Positions 25,280-34,269 are shown, counted from the first letter of the stretch. The stretch: DNA of 64,000 nucleotides from an uncultured Clostridia bacterium (GCA_944391215.1 CALXSR010000015.1:1-64000), one strand, 5' to 3'. The notes: a model not told the origin generated them from the sequence alone. A program made the numbers and translations.

Positions 25280-25730
25280 TTTTTATCGCCTCCTCAATCC
25301 ATGCTCTATCTTTTTCAGCACAGGTAATTTGTAAAATTCGGCTATCCTCTTTTTCCCCTAATACAAAATCAATTTGCACACATGTTGCCGGTAAAAAGGA
25401 GCCCAAATTTTGCGCCCATTCTATTGCGGTTAAACCAGGCGCTGTAAAGTATTCTTCCAAACCCAAATCAAAAAATTCATCTTCCTCGCAGAGTCGATAC
25501 ATGTCCATATGATAAAAGGGCATACGCCCTTCATATTCATTGATTAAAGTAAAAGTAGGACTCACAATATGCCGCTCAATACCAAGCCCTTTGGCCAGGC
25601 CCTGACAAAAATGCGTTTTACCGGCTCCCATTTCCCCATTTAAAGCGATTACTGTACCCGCAGGAGCCAATTTGCCCATTTGCCGAGCCAACGCTTTTGT
25701 TTCCTGCATACTATTACTGATAAACTGCAA
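25260..25730 (-). CDS. tsaE: tRNA threonylcarbamoyladenosine complex ATPase TsaE
   Basis: Small ATPase of the TsaBDE complex. The Walker A GEMGAGKTHFCQGLAKGLG (about 30-48), SPTFTLINEYEG and the MDMYRL...FDLGLEEYF segment are family-specific. 156 residues. First gene of tsaE-tsaB-rimI-tsaD; the uracil-DNA glycosylase gene ends 12 bases upstream and may be cotranscribed. Confidence 0.95.
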   Translation of the reverse strand: MQFISNSMQETKALARQMGKLAPAGTVIALNGEMGAGKTHFCQGLAKGLGIERHIVSPTFTLINEYEGRMPFYHMDMYRLCEEDEFFDLGLEEYFTAPGLTAIEWAQNLGSFLPATCVQIDFVLGEKEDSRILQITCAEKDRAWIEEAIKNANFGY

Positions 25731-25741
25731 TTTCTACCCTC

Positions 25742-26341
25742 CTACTCTTCTTCCGGCGGCGGCCAAGTTTGTTTGGGCAACAATCCTTTGATCCGTCGAT
25801 ATTCATCACGTACCTGTTGCATATCCTCCCATACCGGCCTCTTTTTACTTTCGTCCCGTAATAAAGCAGCCGGATGAAAAGTAGGCATAATACGAAAACT
25901 ACCTTTGGTTACCCATTGCCCACGGTCTCTGGTGATGCGAGCATTTGGACTGACTAACACTTGCGTAGCCAAAGCACCCAAACAAACAATAATTTTAGGA
26001 TGGATCACTCTCACTTGTTCCCGTAAAAAAGGCTTACAGGCTTCCACCTCATTAGGCAAAGGCAAACGATTCCCCGGCGGCCTACATTTTACCACATTAC
26101 AAACATAAATATCATCCCATGGCAATTCAGCAGCAGCTACAATTTTATCTAAAAGCTGGCCTGCTCGTCCTACAAATGGGATACCTTGCGCATCTTCATC
26201 CGCCCCAGGTCCTTCGCCAATAAACATAATGGTAGCCGATAAGCTACCTTTGCCGAATACCATATGTTTGCGCGTTGTTCCCAAAGGACAGCTATCACAA
26301 TGCTGTAGTTTTTGCTCTAATTCAGCTAAAACCATTTTCAT
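25742..26341 (-). CDS. family 4 uracil-DNA glycosylase (Fe-S)
   Basis: Removes uracil from DNA. Residues include the first iron-sulfur cysteines in LQHCDSCPLGTTRKHMVFGKG, the catalytic motif FIGEGPGADEDAQGIPFVGRAGQLLDKI (about 45-70), the remaining cysteines in VCNVVKCRPPGNR and the C-terminal FHPAALLR. This fits the thermostable type-4 UDG family with a 4Fe-4S cluster. The start at 26341 (or the ATG ending at 26335) is preferred, because upstream codons are a Lys-rich run and no strong RBS distinguishes them. Confidence 0.92.
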   Translation of the reverse strand: MKMVLAELEQKLQHCDSCPLGTTRKHMVFGKGSLSATIMFIGEGPGADEDAQGIPFVGRAGQLLDKIVAAAELPWDDIYVCNVVKCRPPGNRLPLPNEVEACKPFLREQVRVIHPKIIVCLGALATQVLVSPNARITRDRGQWVTKGSFRIMPTFHPAALLRDESKKRPVWEDMQQVRDEYRRIKGLLPKQTWPPPEEE

Positions 26342-26390
26342 CACCACTTTTTTCTTCTTCTTTTTATTGTAAATCTCCGCGCGCATCCCG

Positions 26391-27095
26391 TCAACAGGTT
26401 CTCTTATTCGCTTCTCTTATAAAAGAAGCAAAAATAGCCTTAGAAGACGCATCATTTTCAGCAGTAAGTTCCGGATGCCATTGTACCCCGATACAAAAAT
26501 CATATTGAGGGGCAACCCAGGCTTCTAGCAAACCATCTTTACTATAAGCAGCTGCTTCTAAATTTTTAGCCAAGCATTTTATACCTTGATGATGAAAACT
26601 ATTCACTTGCATTTCCTTTTTATTAATAATTTTTTGTAATTGCGGATGGATAACAGTAACGGTATGACTACTATGCCAACCGGGAGCATTTTGCATATGT
26701 TGTAAATAATTTTTTTCTGCACAGTATAAATCTTGCCAAACACTGCCACCCATAGCAATATTCACCAATTGCATGCCACGGCAAATCGCCAAAATGGGCA
26801 ACGAGGCGCGTAGAGCATATTTTAACAAAGCAACTTCCCAATTATCCCTTTTTGGATCTACCGCCCCTAATCCCTTTTGCGGTTCCTCCTGCCAATAAAG
26901 AGGCGCAATATCTCCTCCACCCGTAAAAATTAAACCATCGATTGTTGCAATGATTTCCTTTGCAAATATCGTTTTTTGCGGCGGTAACAACACCACGCTT
27001 GCCCCATATTTTTCCAAAACCTGTTGATAAGAAGCACGCAGTTGAAAACAATTCTCTTTATAATCCATACCGCAACTTAAGCCGATGATAGTCAT
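26391..27095 (-). CDS. class-I glutamine amidotransferase-like hydrolase (peptidase C26/PuuD type)
   Basis: A 234-residue protein with the class-I amidotransferase core: FTGGGDIAPLYW, the nucleophile elbow ILAICRGMQLVNIAMGGS (Cys about 104), VNSFHHQGI and the His/Glu of the triad in GVQWHPELTA. Relatives hydrolyse gamma-glutamyl bonds (gamma-glutamyl-GABA in putrescine breakdown, or peptidoglycan and folate gamma-glutamyl compounds). No put/puu genes are near, so the substrate is open. RBS AAGGAGGG before the ATG. Confidence 0.88.
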   Translation of the reverse strand: MTIIGLSCGMDYKENCFQLRASYQQVLEKYGASVVLLPPQKTIFAKEIIATIDGLIFTGGGDIAPLYWQEEPQKGLGAVDPKRDNWEVALLKYALRASLPILAICRGMQLVNIAMGGSVWQDLYCAEKNYLQHMQNAPGWHSSHTVTVIHPQLQKIINKKEMQVNSFHHQGIKCLAKNLEAAAYSKDGLLEAWVAPQYDFCIGVQWHPELTAENDASSKAIFASFIREANKRTC

Positions 27096-27180
27096 AAAAT
27101 CCCTCCTTAGTTATTTTTATGTTTTTATTATCGAAAAAGAAATAAAAAGGGATTTTGCTGACTCATTTTTCGCCAATATC

Positions 27181-27213
27181 AAAAAAGCATAGCTAAAATA
27201 GCTATGCTTTTTT
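27181..27213. terminator. bidirectional intrinsic terminator
   Basis: AAAAAAGCATAGCTA / TAGCTATGCTTTTTT with an AAA loop. It closes the padR-DUF1700 operon that ends at 27224. Confidence 0.93.
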
Positions 27214-27223
27214 CTATCTTCTT

Positions 27224-27778
27224 TTAATAATATCCTCTTTGTACCCGGCTGATATTTCTGGGCGATACCCGCACCGTTAAATCCCCGCTATCCTGAATTT
27301 TATACTCATATAGCTCCTTATTTTTCATATCCTGTAAAAAAGTTTCCATATAACGGAAGAAAGAGCCTACATGATGGTCAACCCCAATATAGTATTCATC
27401 CACAATGCGCTCTTTTCTTTCATCATGGCCATCGTAATATTCCTCTTCTCCACCATAATGATAATTAATGTGTATAGAAGCTACCTCTGGATGATAAGTA
27501 ACATCAAATACGATTGTTTCATCGTCTAAACTAGCATCAGCCACAATATTGATTTTTTTATTACCATGAAAATCGTTGTGATAATAGTTAATAATCAAAG
27601 GTCTATTCTCTGATTCAATCTGCCTAACAAAGGTTTCAGTTTGCATAGCTTCTTGTTCTAACTGCTTTTCTCCAACAAAGTGAAAGGAGCTAAATTCTAC
27701 AAAAGCAATACCGCCTCCCAAACCCATAAACAACAAGCCAACTAAAAATAAAGCGATGAGTTTTTTTCTTTGCGTCAT
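27224..27778 (-). CDS. membrane-anchored protein of the PadR/DUF1700 module
   Basis: A 184-residue protein with one N-terminal membrane segment (about 6-27, LIALFLVGLLFMGLGGGIAFV) and a hydrophilic outer part rich in His, Tyr and acidic residues (for example NYHYGGEEEYYDGHDE). The operon position after padR and DUF1700, and the beta-strand-like middle, resemble the DUF4097-type proteins often found there, but the match is loose and the protein is shorter than those. The start ATG overlaps the DUF1700 stop by 4 bases. Function unknown, perhaps envelope stress. Confidence 0.6.
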   Translation of the reverse strand: MTQRKKLIALFLVGLLFMGLGGGIAFVEFSSFHFVGEKQLEQEAMQTETFVRQIESENRPLIINYYHNDFHGNKKINIVADASLDDETIVFDVTYHPEVASIHINYHYGGEEEYYDGHDERKERIVDEYYIGVDHHVGSFFRYMETFLQDMKNKELYEYKIQDSGDLTVRVSPRNISRVQRGYY

Positions 27779-28872
27779 TTACTTTCCCCTCCCACAAAGA
27801 CTCCTTTAGCAATTAAAAAGATGAAACTAATTAAACAAAGCATACTGCCAAAGGTGCCTAAAGTGATGCCAATTACAGGATAGCCTTGTATAAGTAAGGT
27901 AATCAGCATACCGAAACCAACGATAACAATTAGACCTAAACAAACAAAAGGCAACAATAAAAAGAAAACGCAAATTTTGAAAATAACCGAAAGCATTTTC
28001 GAAAGGAACCGAGTAAAACTTCCGTCGCTTTCTTTTTTTGCTCTTTCTTTTTTCACTTTTTTAGGGAAAATCCGTTTTTCCGTTTTTTCCCAGGCAGTCA
28101 TCATTTCCTGCGTTTCCCCTATTTCTTTTTCTGCGTCAGCCAAATCCTGCTGTAAAGAAGCCACGGCGTCTTCTTTTTCTTGTGCCGTACCGGTCATCAC
28201 ATGATATGCTTTCGCTTCTTCCTTTGGATTGCGACCGGAAGAAGTAAAATATTCATGTACTTTGATCGGATCTTCTCTTTTTTCTCGTACCAGCTCCAAT
28301 TCATAGTCGTCGTCTTCCTCATCCACAAAATCGGTTAAAAACACCTTTTTCAAAAAAGCGTATAAGGTATAAAAAATCATAATAACATACACGATATTAA
28401 AGCAAAGGGAAATAATGCCCATAATAGTTCCGCGTAAAAAATGCGGTAAAAAAGATAATACGCTGCCTAAGGAGCCTAAAATCCATTCAAATGGAAAACG
28501 AACCAAAAACAAACAAAAACCAACCACACAAAGTTTTAGAAAAACCACAAACAGCTCTTTTGGACTTTTTGTTATCAACTCATCAGCAATGGCTGAAATA
28601 ACGCGTCCCAGCCTTTTCAGCCCTTTCATAATGCTTCTTTCTACATTCAGTTTGCCTTTATTATAGTTCGGATTGACATTATAAGCGTCCAAAATTTCAT
28701 CGGCCAATTCGTCCACATCGCCGAAATCTTTAATCGCTTCTTCTTCACTTAAACCGGATTCTATCTTAATATCAATATGCTGACTGTATTCGGCTAAAAT
28801 ATCCAAGCGTTCCTGTTGCTTTAAAACGCTCAGTCTTTTTTCCAAATGACTCAAAAATTCATTTTTCGTCAT
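27775..28872 (-). CDS. DUF1700 (HAAS domain) membrane protein
   Basis: A 365-residue protein. Residues 1-70 carry the DUF1700/HAAS domain: TKNEFLSHLEKRLSVL, ILAEYSQHIDIKIESGLSEEEAIKDFGDVDELADEILDAY. Four or more hydrophobic segments follow (about 105-125, 150-180, 295-340, 345-365), with a charged coiled-coil-like stretch between (about 195-290, Lys/Glu rich). DUF1700 proteins are encoded with PadR regulators and are thought to signal from the envelope. The start ending at 28872 follows GGAGTG and overlaps padR by 14 bases. Confidence 0.85.
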   Translation of the reverse strand: MTKNEFLSHLEKRLSVLKQQERLDILAEYSQHIDIKIESGLSEEEAIKDFGDVDELADEILDAYNVNPNYNKGKLNVERSIMKGLKRLGRVISAIADELITKSPKELFVVFLKLCVVGFCLFLVRFPFEWILGSLGSVLSFLPHFLRGTIMGIISLCFNIVYVIMIFYTLYAFLKKVFLTDFVDEEDDDYELELVREKREDPIKVHEYFTSSGRNPKEEAKAYHVMTGTAQEKEDAVASLQQDLADAEKEIGETQEMMTAWEKTEKRIFPKKVKKERAKKESDGSFTRFLSKMLSVIFKICVFFLLLPFVCLGLIVIVGFGMLITLLIQGYPVIGITLGTFGSMLCLISFIFLIAKGVFVGGESK

Positions 28873-29197
28873 CACTTTCACACTCCTTAATAAAAGCATC
28901 CACCTTATAGTGGAATTCTTGCCATTCCTTTTTTAAATTATCCTTGTATAGCTCTCCTGCTTTTGTTAAATGGTAGTATTTCCGCGGCGGGCCCTCCGTG
29001 GATTCCACCAAATAAGTTTCAAAATAATGTTCATTTGTTAGTCGCTTCAAAAGAGGATAAATCGTTCCCTCATTCACATCAATTACTTTGGATACTTCAC
29101 TCACCAGCTCATAGCCATACATATCCTTTTTTGTCACCGATAAGAGAACGACAAGTTCCAATACTCCTTTTTTGAATTGCACATTCAAATTCATCAC
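28859..29197 (-). CDS. PadR-family transcriptional regulator
   Basis: A 112-residue winged-helix protein: FKKGVLELVVLLSVTKKDMYGYELVSEVSKVIDVNEGTIYPLLKRLTNEHYFETYLVESTEGPPRKYYHLTKAGEL, with the full PadR N-terminal domain and a short C-terminal helix (subfamily 1). It is the first gene of the operon with DUF1700. A promoter with possible operator repeats lies 20 bases upstream. PadR regulators of this type usually repress their own operon. Confidence 0.93.
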   Translation of the reverse strand: MMNLNVQFKKGVLELVVLLSVTKKDMYGYELVSEVSKVIDVNEGTIYPLLKRLTNEHYFETYLVESTEGPPRKYYHLTKAGELYKDNLKKEWQEFHYKVDAFIKECESDDEK

Positions 29198-29218
29198 CTG
29201 CCTTATCTAACCATAATC

Positions 29219-29247
29219 ATCATACAATGACTACCTTGTAATGTCAA
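29219..29247 (-). promoter_or_regulatory. promoter of the padR operon
   Basis: TTGACA (29242-29247) and TATGAT (29219-29224) with 17 bases between on the minus strand. Two CAAGGTA-containing repeats (one in the spacer, one about 30 bases upstream) could be PadR sites. Confidence 0.8.
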
Positions 29248-29300
29248 GTACTAAATTTTAAGTAATACCTTGCAAAGCATTGCAATGAAAAATAGAAAAA

Positions 29301-29334
29301 AAGAGCTGTAAGAATTCTTACAGCTCTTTTCTTA
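29301..29334. terminator. long palindromic terminator after mazF
   Basis: Self-complementary 24-base stretch starting GAGCTGTAAGA (29303) flanked by A-run and TTTT. It ends alr-mazF on the minus strand and insulates the padR promoter. Confidence 0.9.
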
Positions 29335-29342
29335 TTCTTGTT

Positions 29343-29696
29343 CTATGTTAGTTCATCTAAATGGAAGCTAACCGATAAGGCCCTATCCACCCGGGTCATG
29401 GTTTGTTCGGGCAATGTAGCAATTTTTTGTTGTAATCGTCCCTTATCAATCGTTCGAATTTGCTCCGCTAATACCAAAGAATCTCTTTTTAAACCAGACT
29501 CATTGCCACGAATCGCCACATGCGTGGGTAATTTTGCTTTTCCTGTTTGCGATGTAATAGCAGCAACAATGGTAGTGGGACTATACTGATTTCCAACATC
29601 GTTTTGCACAACCAAAACTGGACGCACACCGCCTTGTTCGGAACCTTGCACAGGATTTAAAGAAGCAAAGAAAATTTCTCCTCTTTTTACTTGCAT
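29343..29696 (-). CDS. MazF/NdoA-type mRNA interferase toxin
   Basis: A 117-residue PemK/MazF toxin that cleaves mRNA at specific sites. The sequence closely follows EndoA: VKRGEIFFASLNPVQGSEQGGVRPVLVVQNDVGNQ, then SPTTIVAAITSQ, and LAEQIRTIDKGRLQQKI. Arg and Thr of the catalytic pair (RPVLVVQ and the TSQ loop) are present. In Bacillus it is preceded by the antitoxin ndoAI; here only about 95 non-coding bases separate it from alr, so no cognate antitoxin is visible. It lies downstream of alr in the same direction. Confidence 0.93.
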   Translation of the reverse strand: MQVKRGEIFFASLNPVQGSEQGGVRPVLVVQNDVGNQYSPTTIVAAITSQTGKAKLPTHVAIRGNESGLKRDSLVLAEQIRTIDKGRLQQKIATLPEQTMTRVDRALSVSFHLDELT

Positions 29697-29793
29697 TTTT
29701 CATCACTCCGCAACAATTTCTTTATTGCAAAGCTTTACCAAAAAACACTTTTTTTATACAAGCTATGGAAAAATTTTTATTCCAATTGTTCTT

Positions 29794-30936
29794 TTACCGA
29801 TAAACATAAACACGCGGCAAGCGCTCACTTAACATACAAATTACTTCATAGTTAATGGTACCCATTTGTTTGGCAATTTCTTCCACCGTAATACAGTCAT
29901 CGCCTTGTTTGCCAATTAAAATAGCTTCTTCCCCAACAGGCACTTGCCCCAACTCCGTAATATCAACCATCATTTGATCCATGCAAATGTTACCAACCAC
30001 AGGACAGCGTTTACCACGGATCAATACCTGATACCCAGGAAAAAGTAAACGGCTGAAACCATCCGCATAACCAACCGGCAAAGAAGCAATCACGCTGCGC
30101 CTTTGGGTAACAAATTTAGAGCCATAACCAATAGGACTCCCCGGAGGCAATTCCTTTACACAGGATACTTGCGCCCGTAAGGTAAGCGCCGGCTGCAAAG
30201 AAAAACGGCTCATATCCACCTCGTCAGAAGGACGGTGTCCGTATAAAACAATCCCCGGCCTTACCATATTATAGTGGGACTGTGGCAATTCCATCGTAGC
30301 AGCGCTGTTAGCAGCATGCACAATAGGTACCGTTAACCCCTTTTGCCTCATTTTAGACAAAAAGTCATCAAAAGAAGCTAACTGTTCATAAGCAAATGTT
30401 TTATCTCTTTCATCGGCTCTTGCCAAATGCGTATAAATACCTTCCACATATAAATTTGGCAATTGAAAAATCCGTTCAATTTGTTGTAAAGATTCCTCAT
30501 TCCCTGGCAAAAACCCAATTCGCCCCATACCTGTATCGATTTTCAAATGGATGGTAGCAGTTTTATTTCGCTCTTTTGCCTTTTGCGAAATGGCTTCCGC
30601 AGCTTCTAACGTATAGACAGTTTGAATGATGTTATATTTAATCGCAACATCCGTTTGATCAGCCGCTACATAACCTAATACCAAAATAGGCGCCATAATA
30701 CCTGCCATACGCAAACAAACACCTTCTCCTAAAGTAGCTACGCCTAAACGATCTGCCCCATTTTTCAATACGGTATGCGATATTTTTTCCGCTCCATGCC
30801 CATAAGCATTGGCTTTTACCACTGCCATAAGCTGCGTTTGCGGCGCCAATACTTTTTTTATCTGTGCCACATTATTGGCTATTGCCTTTAAATTCACTTC
30901 AGCAAAAGCCGGCCTTGGCACCACCCAAATATTCAT
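29794..30936 (-). CDS. alr: alanine racemase
   Basis: PLP enzyme converting L- to D-alanine for peptidoglycan. 380 residues. The PLP lysine lies in MAVVKANAYGHGA (about 39), the C-terminal catalytic Tyr region is LRAQVSCVKELPPGSPIGYGSKFVT, and the domain ends VGNICMDQMMVDIT ... INYEVICMLSERLPRVY. Downstream of nnr and upstream of mazF. Confidence 0.96.
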   Translation of the reverse strand: MNIWVVPRPAFAEVNLKAIANNVAQIKKVLAPQTQLMAVVKANAYGHGAEKISHTVLKNGADRLGVATLGEGVCLRMAGIMAPILVLGYVAADQTDVAIKYNIIQTVYTLEAAEAISQKAKERNKTATIHLKIDTGMGRIGFLPGNEESLQQIERIFQLPNLYVEGIYTHLARADERDKTFAYEQLASFDDFLSKMRQKGLTVPIVHAANSAATMELPQSHYNMVRPGIVLYGHRPSDEVDMSRFSLQPALTLRAQVSCVKELPPGSPIGYGSKFVTQRRSVIASLPVGYADGFSRLLFPGYQVLIRGKRCPVVGNICMDQMMVDITELGQVPVGEEAILIGKQGDDCITVEEIAKQMGTINYEVICMLSERLPRVYVYR

Positions 30937-30946
30937 ATCGTCAACC

Positions 30947-32509
30947 TCATTTCTGCTTTTTGTCCATTATCCGCTTTCTGGCTTCCGGTAAACAATCCGC
31001 CAAATCCCTTGCTAACACCCCGGCGCCAGCTAATTTTTGCGCTGCAATATCGCCGGCCATACCATGCAGATAAGCGCCAATAGCCGCCGCCAAACCGGGC
31101 GCCAATCCTTGGGCCAGTAAAGCGGCAATACAGCCAGTTAACACATCCCCAGAACCACCCGCTGCCATTGCCGGATTGCCAGTGGGATTCACAAAAATAC
31201 GTCCTTCCGGCATAGCAATTATGGTTCGATGTCCTTTTAATAGAGTAATAGCCTGCCAATCACGCGCCAAAGTTTCTGCCGCCCGCAAACGGTCCTTTTG
31301 AACAACTTCCGTATCCACCTGTAATAAAGTAGCGGCTTCTCCGGGATGGGGTGTTAAAATAACCGGCTGATTTATTTTGGCAATCAAATTGCTTTCTTCT
31401 TTTAAAACATATAAGGCGTCCGCATCTAATATGACTGGGCAAGGCAAACGGCTTACCATTTCTTTTATCAAAACAGCCGTTTCAGTAAAACGTCCCAGTC
31501 CCGGGCCAATCGCCACTATTTTACCAGCGGCTGCTTCTATAATTGCCTCTGTTGCGAAAGACGATATTTCTCCATTTTCGCCTTCCGGCAAAGGCAAAAG
31601 CATGGCTTCCGGCAACTGTTCCATCACACATTTACAAATCGACTCCGGCATTGCTATCGTTACCAATCCAGCTCCAGCCCTTAAAGCACCGCGAGCTGCC
31701 AAAACAGGCGCTCCCGGCATTTTTTTGCTGCCGCCAACAATCAAAACATGACCAAATTTTCCTTTATGGGCATCCAAAGGACGTGGCAATAAATAACGTC
31801 GTACCAAATCCTCATCCGATAGCTGACGCCAGGAGCTTAGGCGGTCAAAGGTCTCTTCCGGTAAACAAATATCAGCTACTTTTAATTCTCCTACATAAGG
31901 CAAAGCATTTTCCAAAACCAAACCCAGCTTTGGACTTACAAAAGTTACTGTTTTTTGCGCTTTTATCGCAACGCTAGGAACCATTCCAGTATCCGCCAAT
32001 AAACCGGAAGGTAAGTCAATTGCTAAAACCGGCTTATCGCTGGTATTGATCAATTCTATCGTATTTTTCGCTAACTCTGCCATTGGACTATGAAAACCAG
32101 TCCCAAAGATACCATCTATCACCAAACATGCATTTAGAAGGGCTATTTTTACCACATGCAAATCACGTTCCCCTAAAACCAGTTGATAGCGCAAGCCCAA
32201 TTTTCGTAAAATCTGCCAATTTACTTGCGTATCCCCTTGCAATTCCTCTGGCTTATATAACAAAAATAACCGGACATCAAATCCCTTTTGATGCAAATGC
32301 CGTGCTGCTACAAAGGCATCGCCGGCATTGTTTCCGCGCCCCGCAAAAATCAAAATACGGCCGGCAGCTTCCTGTCCCGCCAATATTTGGCAAGCCTCTT
32401 GCGCTACTGCGCGGCCAGCATTTTCCATCAACAATAAACCAGGAATCGCATAATCTTCCATAGCGGTTTTATCCAACAAATTCATTTCTGCGGCTTTCAA
32501 TAAACGCAT
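30947..32509 (-). CDS. nnr: bifunctional NAD(P)H-hydrate epimerase/dehydratase
   Basis: Repairs NADHX and NADPHX. The N-terminal epimerase domain (residues about 1-215) has LLKAAEMNLLDKTAMEDYAIPGLLLMENAGRAV and FAGRGNNAGDAFVAARHL. The C-terminal ADP/ATP-dependent dehydratase (about 230-510) has HKGKFGHVLIVGGSKKMPGAPVLAARGALRAGAGLVT, ILDADAL, LTPHPGEAATLL and GNPAMAAGGSGDVLTGCIAALLAQG. The start ending at 32509 is preceded by GGAGGGG, while upstream codons are not family-like. 520 residues is normal. It lies between acpS and alr. Confidence 0.95.
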   Translation of the reverse strand: MRLLKAAEMNLLDKTAMEDYAIPGLLLMENAGRAVAQEACQILAGQEAAGRILIFAGRGNNAGDAFVAARHLHQKGFDVRLFLLYKPEELQGDTQVNWQILRKLGLRYQLVLGERDLHVVKIALLNACLVIDGIFGTGFHSPMAELAKNTIELINTSDKPVLAIDLPSGLLADTGMVPSVAIKAQKTVTFVSPKLGLVLENALPYVGELKVADICLPEETFDRLSSWRQLSDEDLVRRYLLPRPLDAHKGKFGHVLIVGGSKKMPGAPVLAARGALRAGAGLVTIAMPESICKCVMEQLPEAMLLPLPEGENGEISSFATEAIIEAAAGKIVAIGPGLGRFTETAVLIKEMVSRLPCPVILDADALYVLKEESNLIAKINQPVILTPHPGEAATLLQVDTEVVQKDRLRAAETLARDWQAITLLKGHRTIIAMPEGRIFVNPTGNPAMAAGGSGDVLTGCIAALLAQGLAPGLAAAIGAYLHGMAGDIAAQKLAGAGVLARDLADCLPEARKRIMDKKQK

Positions 32510-32519
32510 GATACCCCTC

Positions 32520-32885
32520 CTATTCCACCGTAGCCATGGCAATTGCCATTTGTTGGCTATGGCTTAAAGAAATCATCACTTTGGTAATTTGCGCCTGTTC
32601 TATTTGTTTTTGCATGGTGCCATGGAACAGTACACAAGGTCTACCTTGCGTATCGGCTAAAATTTCTATTTCCTGCCAGCATAAAGAAAATAAGTTAAGT
32701 CCCAAGGCCTTACTTATCGCCTCTTTGGCAGCAAATCTGGCTGCTAAAGAAGCATAAAAGGAAGATTTTCTCCGGCATAAAGAAATTTCATTTTCTGTAA
32801 AAAAGCGTAACAAAAAAGATGGATATTTTTGTGCTACCTTTTGCACACGCTCAATTTCTATTAAATCCACCCCAATTGCTTGCAT
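32520..32885 (-). CDS. acpS: holo-[acyl-carrier-protein] synthase
   Basis: Transfers 4'-phosphopantetheine from CoA to acyl carrier protein. 121 residues: IGVDLIEIERV (Mg-binding Asp), RFFTENEISLC, LAARFAAKEAISKALG (catalytic Glu/Lys region), and VMISLSHSQQMAIAMATVE. It stands upstream of nnr (10-base gap), an order common in Firmicutes (acpS-nnr-alr). RBS GGAGG precedes the ATG. Confidence 0.96.
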   Translation of the reverse strand: MQAIGVDLIEIERVQKVAQKYPSFLLRFFTENEISLCRRKSSFYASLAARFAAKEAISKALGLNLFSLCWQEIEILADTQGRPCVLFHGTMQKQIEQAQITKVMISLSHSQQMAIAMATVE

Positions 32886-32966
32886 AAAAAACCTCCGAAA
32901 TGTTTAATAATTCTCTCGTTTTAGCATAAATTCCTTTTTTAAAAATAATTTTCATCGTAATTGTTT

Positions 32967-33665
32967 TTAATCCTGGGCAATCCATTGCGGGCAAAAACGA
33001 TTTTGATCGCAACTTACCAACAGATAGTCTAACATTTTATTTTGCGGCGAAGCCAATTCTCCTGGCCCATGAAAATGCCCATATATACATTTTTTTACCC
33101 CATATTGCAACAACAGCTGCACAAAACCACTTTCTTCGCCACGGTCGCCAAAGGGGGGATAATGCAACATACATAAAATAGGCCGACCGCTTTTTTGTCC
33201 TTCCTGCAAAGAAAGTTCCAATCTTTGTAATTCTCGTTTATAAATATGCAAATCTTCCGATAAAAAACTTTTATTTTCTGGATTAAGCCAGCCGCGTGTT
33301 CCGCATATTGCCCACTGTTTGGTACAAATGCAATTGTTTTGCAGTATTTCCGTATTGGGAGGCAAAAAAGAGCGCATTTTTTTTAAGCTTTGCCACCAAT
33401 AATCATGGTTTCCGCGCACCAATATCTTTTTCCCTGGCAACGCATGCAAAAAAGCAAAATCATATTTGGTTTCTTCTAAATGCATCGCCCATGAAAAATC
33501 TCCTGGTAATAAAACAATATCCTCTTTTTGTACACAAGCTCGCCAATTCTGTTCTATTTGCGCATAATGATTGCGCCAATGACTACCAAATACATCCATC
33601 GGCTTACCAATTTTACCTTCCTGCAAAAAAGATAAATGCATATCCCCTAAAGCATAAATAGACAT
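32967..33665 (-). CDS. calcineurin-like metallophosphoesterase
   Basis: A 232-residue phosphoesterase with the five metal-binding blocks: YALGDMHLSF (D-x-H), LLPGDFSWAM (GD), VRGNHDYWW (GNHD), CMLHYPP and CIYGHFHGPGE (GHxH). Similar proteins in Bacillus are uncharacterised phosphohydrolases. The ATG ending at 33665 is chosen because AGGAG precedes it. It is transcribed on its own. Confidence 0.9.
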   Translation of the reverse strand: MSIYALGDMHLSFLQEGKIGKPMDVFGSHWRNHYAQIEQNWRACVQKEDIVLLPGDFSWAMHLEETKYDFAFLHALPGKKILVRGNHDYWWQSLKKMRSFLPPNTEILQNNCICTKQWAICGTRGWLNPENKSFLSEDLHIYKRELQRLELSLQEGQKSGRPILCMLHYPPFGDRGEESGFVQLLLQYGVKKCIYGHFHGPGELASPQNKMLDYLLVSCDQNRFCPQWIAQD

Positions 33666-33689
33666 CAATCGCACTCCTAGTTCTTTTTT

Positions 33690-33953
33690 TTATTGTGCAA
33701 ACATAGGAATCAATATACGGAAATAAATACCGCAATGAATCAGAAAAGAACCGATATAAATTACATAAAATATACTTTTTCTCGTTTTATGATGGAATAA
33801 AAACATTCCTAGCAAACCGCCCAACGCTCCACCTACAGCGCCTAATAATAATAATGTTTTCTCCGGAATTCGTCTTTTATGTTTTATGGCTTTTCTTTTA
33901 TCTATCCCCATCAACAAAAATAAAATAAGATTCACAACAGCATAATAAATCAA
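33690..33953 (-). CDS. DUF1294 membrane protein
   Basis: An 87-residue protein with three hydrophobic segments: YYAVVNLILFLLMGIDKRKA (about 2-20), LLLGAVGGALGGLLGMFLF (about 35-53) and IFYVIYIGSFLIHCGIYF. The spacing KRKAIKHKRRIPEK and GMFLFHHKTRK match the DUF1294 family, whose function is unknown. The start codon appears to be TTG. Divergent from the DUF378 gene. Confidence 0.85.
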   Translation of the reverse strand: MIYYAVVNLILFLLMGIDKRKAIKHKRRIPEKTLLLLGAVGGALGGLLGMFLFHHKTRKSIFYVIYIGSFLIHCGIYFRILIPMFAQ

Positions 33954-34036
33954 TACAACTTCTTTCAGTTTTTATCCCTCCTGGTATAAAATTCCTGTAT
34001 TCTGTCCATAATATTCCACATAAGGAGGTGAGAACC

Positions 34037-34240
34037 TTGATACAATACAGTTTTTTTGACAAACTGGCTTTGGTATTCGTCATCATTGGTGCACTTAACT
34101 GGGGTTTAATTGGCCTTTTCAATTTCGATTTAGTAGCAGCGCTTTTTGGCGCAGCCAGTATAATCAGCCGTTTGGTTTACACGTTGGTCGGCATTTTTGG
34201 GATTTGGACCATCACGCTATTATTCCGTTCTTCTAAATAA
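34037..34240 (+). CDS. DUF378 membrane protein (YuzA-like)
   Basis: A 67-residue protein with two hydrophobic segments: KLALVFVIIGALNWGLIGLF (about 8-27), with the conserved NWGLIG motif, and YTLVGIFGIWTITLLF. AAGGAGG is followed after 8 bases by TTG at 34037, which I take as start; a GTG at 34028 would overlap the RBS. Small proteins of this family are widespread in Firmicutes and of unknown role. Confidence 0.88.
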   Translation: MIQYSFFDKLALVFVIIGALNWGLIGLFNFDLVAALFGAASIISRLVYTLVGIFGIWTITLLFRSSK

Positions 34241-34269
34241 AATCCTATCAAAAAATCAACAAAACCAGA

